Assembly (NCBI GenBank): GCA_900045905.1
Contig: FCNS01000031.1
Span: 1-64,000 of the forward strand
Reading direction: 5' to 3'
DNA: 64,000 bases
Source of the DNA: Clostridiales bacterium CHKCI001
GTDB lineage: Bacteria > Bacillota > Clostridia > Lachnospirales > Lachnospiraceae
Position numbers and translations under genes: made by a program. Shown in pieces: positions 61,991 to 64,000 of the stretch. The notes below the pieces were generated by a model. It had not been told where the DNA came from. It did not search any database and saw only the letters and a list, made by a program, of their open reading frames with translations. How positions within the stretch are numbered: the stretch's first letter is position 1; the number at the start of each line of letters is the position of its first letter.

Positions 61991-62863
61991 ATGAGAGGAA
62001 AAATCATCAAAGGAATTGCTGGATTTTATTATGTAAATGCGGAAGATGGAAATTTATATGAATGCAAAGCAAAAGGAAAATTTAGAAAAGATAAGAAAAA
62101 ACCTTTAGTTGGAGATCTGGTTCAAATACAACGCTTAGATGAAAAGGCAGGAAATATTGAGGAATTACTTCCAAGAAAAAATGCATTGGTTCGTCCAGCT
62201 GTTGCCAATATTGATCAGGCACTTGTTGTATTTGCTGCCGCGTCTCCAGAACCAAATCTAAATTTATTAGACCGCTTTTTGGTTACGATGGAGAGTCAAG
62301 CGATTAAAGTTGTCATTTGTTTTAATAAAATTGATTTAGTTGCAGAAGAAGAGATTCAGCGCCTAAAAAAAATCTATGAACCGTGTGGTTATGAGTTACA
62401 TTTAATTAGTGTGCAAGAAGAGGCGGGATTGGAAGAATTGAAAACGATATTAACAGGGAAAACAACCGTTTTAGCAGGGCCATCCGGAGTTGGAAAATCT
62501 ACACTTATGAATTGGCTTCATCCACAAGCTAATATGGAAACAGGTTCTGTCAGTCAAAAAATTCAGAGAGGACGTCATACAACAAGACATTCTGAATTTT
62601 TTAGTATAGGGAATGATACGTATCTGCTGGATACGCCAGGATTCAGTTCTATTTTCGTGGAACAATATGAGCCAAATGAACTAAAGGACTACTTTCCAGA
62701 ATTTTCTTCATATGAAGAGGATTGTAAGTTTATTGGATGTGTTCATGTTGGAGAAACGGTATGTGGTGTAAAGCAGGCAGTACAAGAAGGGAAAATTAGT
62801 AAATCCCGGTATGATAATTATGTATTGTTTTACCAAGAATGTAAGCAAAAGAAACGATATTAA
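61991..62863 (+). CDS. rsgA: Ribosome small subunit-dependent GTPase RsgA
   Basis: This 290-residue circularly permuted GTPase acts late in 30S assembly. An N-terminal OB fold is followed by motifs in permuted order: NKID (G4), GPSGVGKST (G1), DTPGF (G3). The zinc site is CKFIGCVHVGETVC (C-x4-C-x-H-x5-C). ATG 61991 follows GGAGG; a longer frame from 61976 overlaps that site. rpe, usually next, is absent; thiN follows. Confidence 0.95.
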   Translation: MRGKIIKGIAGFYYVNAEDGNLYECKAKGKFRKDKKKPLVGDLVQIQRLDEKAGNIEELLPRKNALVRPAVANIDQALVVFAAASPEPNLNLLDRFLVTMESQAIKVVICFNKIDLVAEEEIQRLKKIYEPCGYELHLISVQEEAGLEELKTILTGKTTVLAGPSGVGKSTLMNWLHPQANMETGSVSQKIQRGRHTTRHSEFFSIGNDTYLLDTPGFSSIFVEQYEPNELKDYFPEFSSYEEDCKFIGCVHVGETVCGVKQAVQEGKISKSRYDNYVLFYQECKQKKRY

Positions 62864-62884
62864 AAGATGAAGGAATCAATGGCA

Positions 62885-63532
62885 ATGAAAATTTTAATTG
62901 TTTTAGGAGGAAAACTGTCCGATAATTTTTTAAAAGAAATGTATGAAACCTATCAGGCAGATTATGTGATTGTGGCAGATGGGGCTCTAGCAGCTATGGA
63001 TCGAACTGGACTTTTGTTCCAGTCATTGGTTGGAGATTTTGATACCGTTGCCCCTGAATTATTACAAAAATATGAGTATCGTCTGGGGCTATATGTCGAA
63101 CGGCATATACCAGAAAAAAATGAAACTGACTCAGAATTGGCGATTCGAATTGCATTGAAAAAGCAACCAACGCAGATTATAATATTGGGTGCAACAGGAG
63201 GAAGAATGGATCATGCAATTGGAAATATTCATCTTATGTACCAATGTATGAAACAAGGAATTCCATGTACGATTTATGATGAATGGAATAAAATTCAATT
63301 AATTGAAAAAGAAGCGGTTTTGGAAAAGAAAACAGCTTATGGAACCTATGTATCTTTTTTGCCTTTCCTTGAATCGGCACAAGATGTTACATTGGAGGGA
63401 TTTCGTTATCCTCTTACTCATGCAGACTTAGAGAAGGGTACAACATTGGCGATTAGCAATGAAATAGAGGCAGATAGAGCGAGTGTAACAGTAGAAAAAG
63501 GAATTTTGATTTGCATTGAGTCCAGGGATTGA
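62885..63532 (+). CDS. thiN: Thiamine pyrophosphokinase
   Basis: This 215-residue enzyme converts thiamine to thiamine diphosphate. Motifs are VIVADGALAAM, LVGDFDT (metal), EKNETDSELAI and LGATGGRMDHAIGNI, all diagnostic. ATG 62885 is preferred because AAGGA is ten bases upstream; ATGs at 62867 and 62879 are alternatives. It ends the conserved prkC-rsgA-thiN run. Confidence 0.94.
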   Translation: MKILIVLGGKLSDNFLKEMYETYQADYVIVADGALAAMDRTGLLFQSLVGDFDTVAPELLQKYEYRLGLYVERHIPEKNETDSELAIRIALKKQPTQIIILGATGGRMDHAIGNIHLMYQCMKQGIPCTIYDEWNKIQLIEKEAVLEKKTAYGTYVSFLPFLESAQDVTLEGFRYPLTHADLEKGTTLAISNEIEADRASVTVEKGILICIESRD

Positions 63533-63579
63533 CAAAAAGAAAAAATAGGTTGTCAGGTTTGAAAGGTTTGGTATAGATT

Positions 63580-64000
63580 ATGAGACAGAAAAAAATTGCA
63601 GTAATACAGGATCTCGCAGGAGTTGGAAGATGTTCTCTTACTGTAGCATTACCAATTATATCGGCGATGAAAATACAGTGTTGTCCAGTGATCACTTCAA
63701 TATTATCCAATCATACAGGTTTTTCCCATTGTTATTTGGATGATTATACAGATAAAATGCCAGAATATATTAGCCATTGGAAACAATTAGGACTGGAGTT
63801 TGATGGAATTTACAGTGGATATCTTGGCTCTAAAAAACAATTGGATATAGTGATTGATTTTTTTCAATATTTTTCTAAAAATAATCCAATTATTATTGTG
63901 GATCCAATTATGGGAGATAATGGAAAATTGTATCAAAATTTTGATGAGGAAATGTGTCAGGCAATGAAACAGTTAGTCAGCTATGCTAACCTAATTACTC
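63580..64000 (+). CDS. Pyridoxal/pyridoxamine kinase-like protein, 5' part (cut by window end)
   Basis: The frame is open from ATG 63580 to the last base, 140 residues. It starts MRQKKIAVIQDLAGVGRCSL and has ITSILSNHTGFSHC, GIYSGYLGS and IIVDPIMGDNGKLY, matching the PdxK/PdxY branch of ribokinase-like kinases. That branch phosphorylates pyridoxal or related vitamers. AAAGG stands upstream. The C-terminal ATP site lies outside the window, so the exact substrate is open. Confidence 0.85.
   Translation, partial: MRQKKIAVIQDLAGVGRCSLTVALPIISAMKIQCCPVITSILSNHTGFSHCYLDDYTDKMPEYISHWKQLGLEFDGIYSGYLGSKKQLDIVIDFFQYFSKNNPIIIVDPIMGDNGKLYQNFDEEMCQAMKQLVSYANLIT

Noticed and set aside
1-64000. CRISPR array or rRNA operon
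   Set aside because: No regularly spaced direct repeats of CRISPR type and no rRNA sequence were seen; the only repeats are the dispersed palindromic units.

Overview
The window is a low-GC chromosomal segment of an anaerobic Clostridia, most like Lachnospiraceae. The basis is an NADH-linked trimeric [FeFe] hydrogenase, a PPi-type phosphofructokinase, formate-THF ligase, and Firmicutes-type gene orders (plsX-acpP-rnc-smc-ftsY, ylxM-ffh-rpsP-khpA-rimM-trmD, infC-rpmI-rplT, priA-def-fmt-rsmB-rlmN-prpC-prkC-rsgA-thiN). The genus cannot be fixed from sequence reading alone.

Layout. 1-498 is the 3' end of an IS200/IS605-type element (TnpB C-terminus, right-end hairpin) abutting tmcAL. 1.8-4.3 kb is a three-gene ABC exporter. 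4.6-5.6 kb is a two-gene accessory cassette (a DUF3990-like protein and a 151-residue partner). 5.7-9.9 kb is the hydC-hydB-hydA hydrogenase operon behind a promoter with a candidate Rex operator. 10-13.5 kb holds two MATE exporters and a MarR regulator. 13.5-26.3 kb is a housekeeping block: yceD-rpmF, plsX-acpP-rnc-smc-ftsY, ilvA, ylxM-ffh-rpsP-khpA-rimM-trmD. 26.6-31.1 kb holds a secreted four-repeat protein, infC-rpmI-rplT behind an attenuator leader with an AUU start for infC, a decayed toxin-antitoxin locus and a cytoplasmic-type amidase. 31.7-37.4 kb holds PPi-phosphofructokinase, a copper operon (copA with a fused CopZ-like domain, csoR) and trxA-trxB. 37.6-43.4 kb holds a membrane glycosyltransferase, tRNA-Ser(CGA) and metF-activase-metH. 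43.5-64 kb holds tepA divergent from ftsK, then fhs, and a dense co-directional run murE-murF-priA-def-fmt-peptidase-rsmB-rlmN-prpC-prkC-rsgA-thiN and a cut-off pyridoxal-kinase-like gene.

How the genes work together. One-carbon and methionine genes (fhs, metF, activase, metH) form a folate/B12 branch. smc, ftsK, murE, murF, prkC and prpC serve chromosome, wall and cell-cycle functions. ffh and ftsY are both present for SRP targeting. Hydrogenase, thioredoxin system and PFP fit an anaerobic redox economy.

Less ordinary signals: a family of short palindromic repeats at five intergenic sites; the DUF3990 cassette as a possible ADP-ribosyltransferase-like toxin/partner pair; a structured element of unknown function between marR and a MATE gene; an internal ribosome binding site in copA that would release a free CopZ-like chaperone; a thioredoxin reductase without the NADPH motifs; and the RelB/PIN remnant. 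All functional calls come from motifs and family knowledge; no database search was run.
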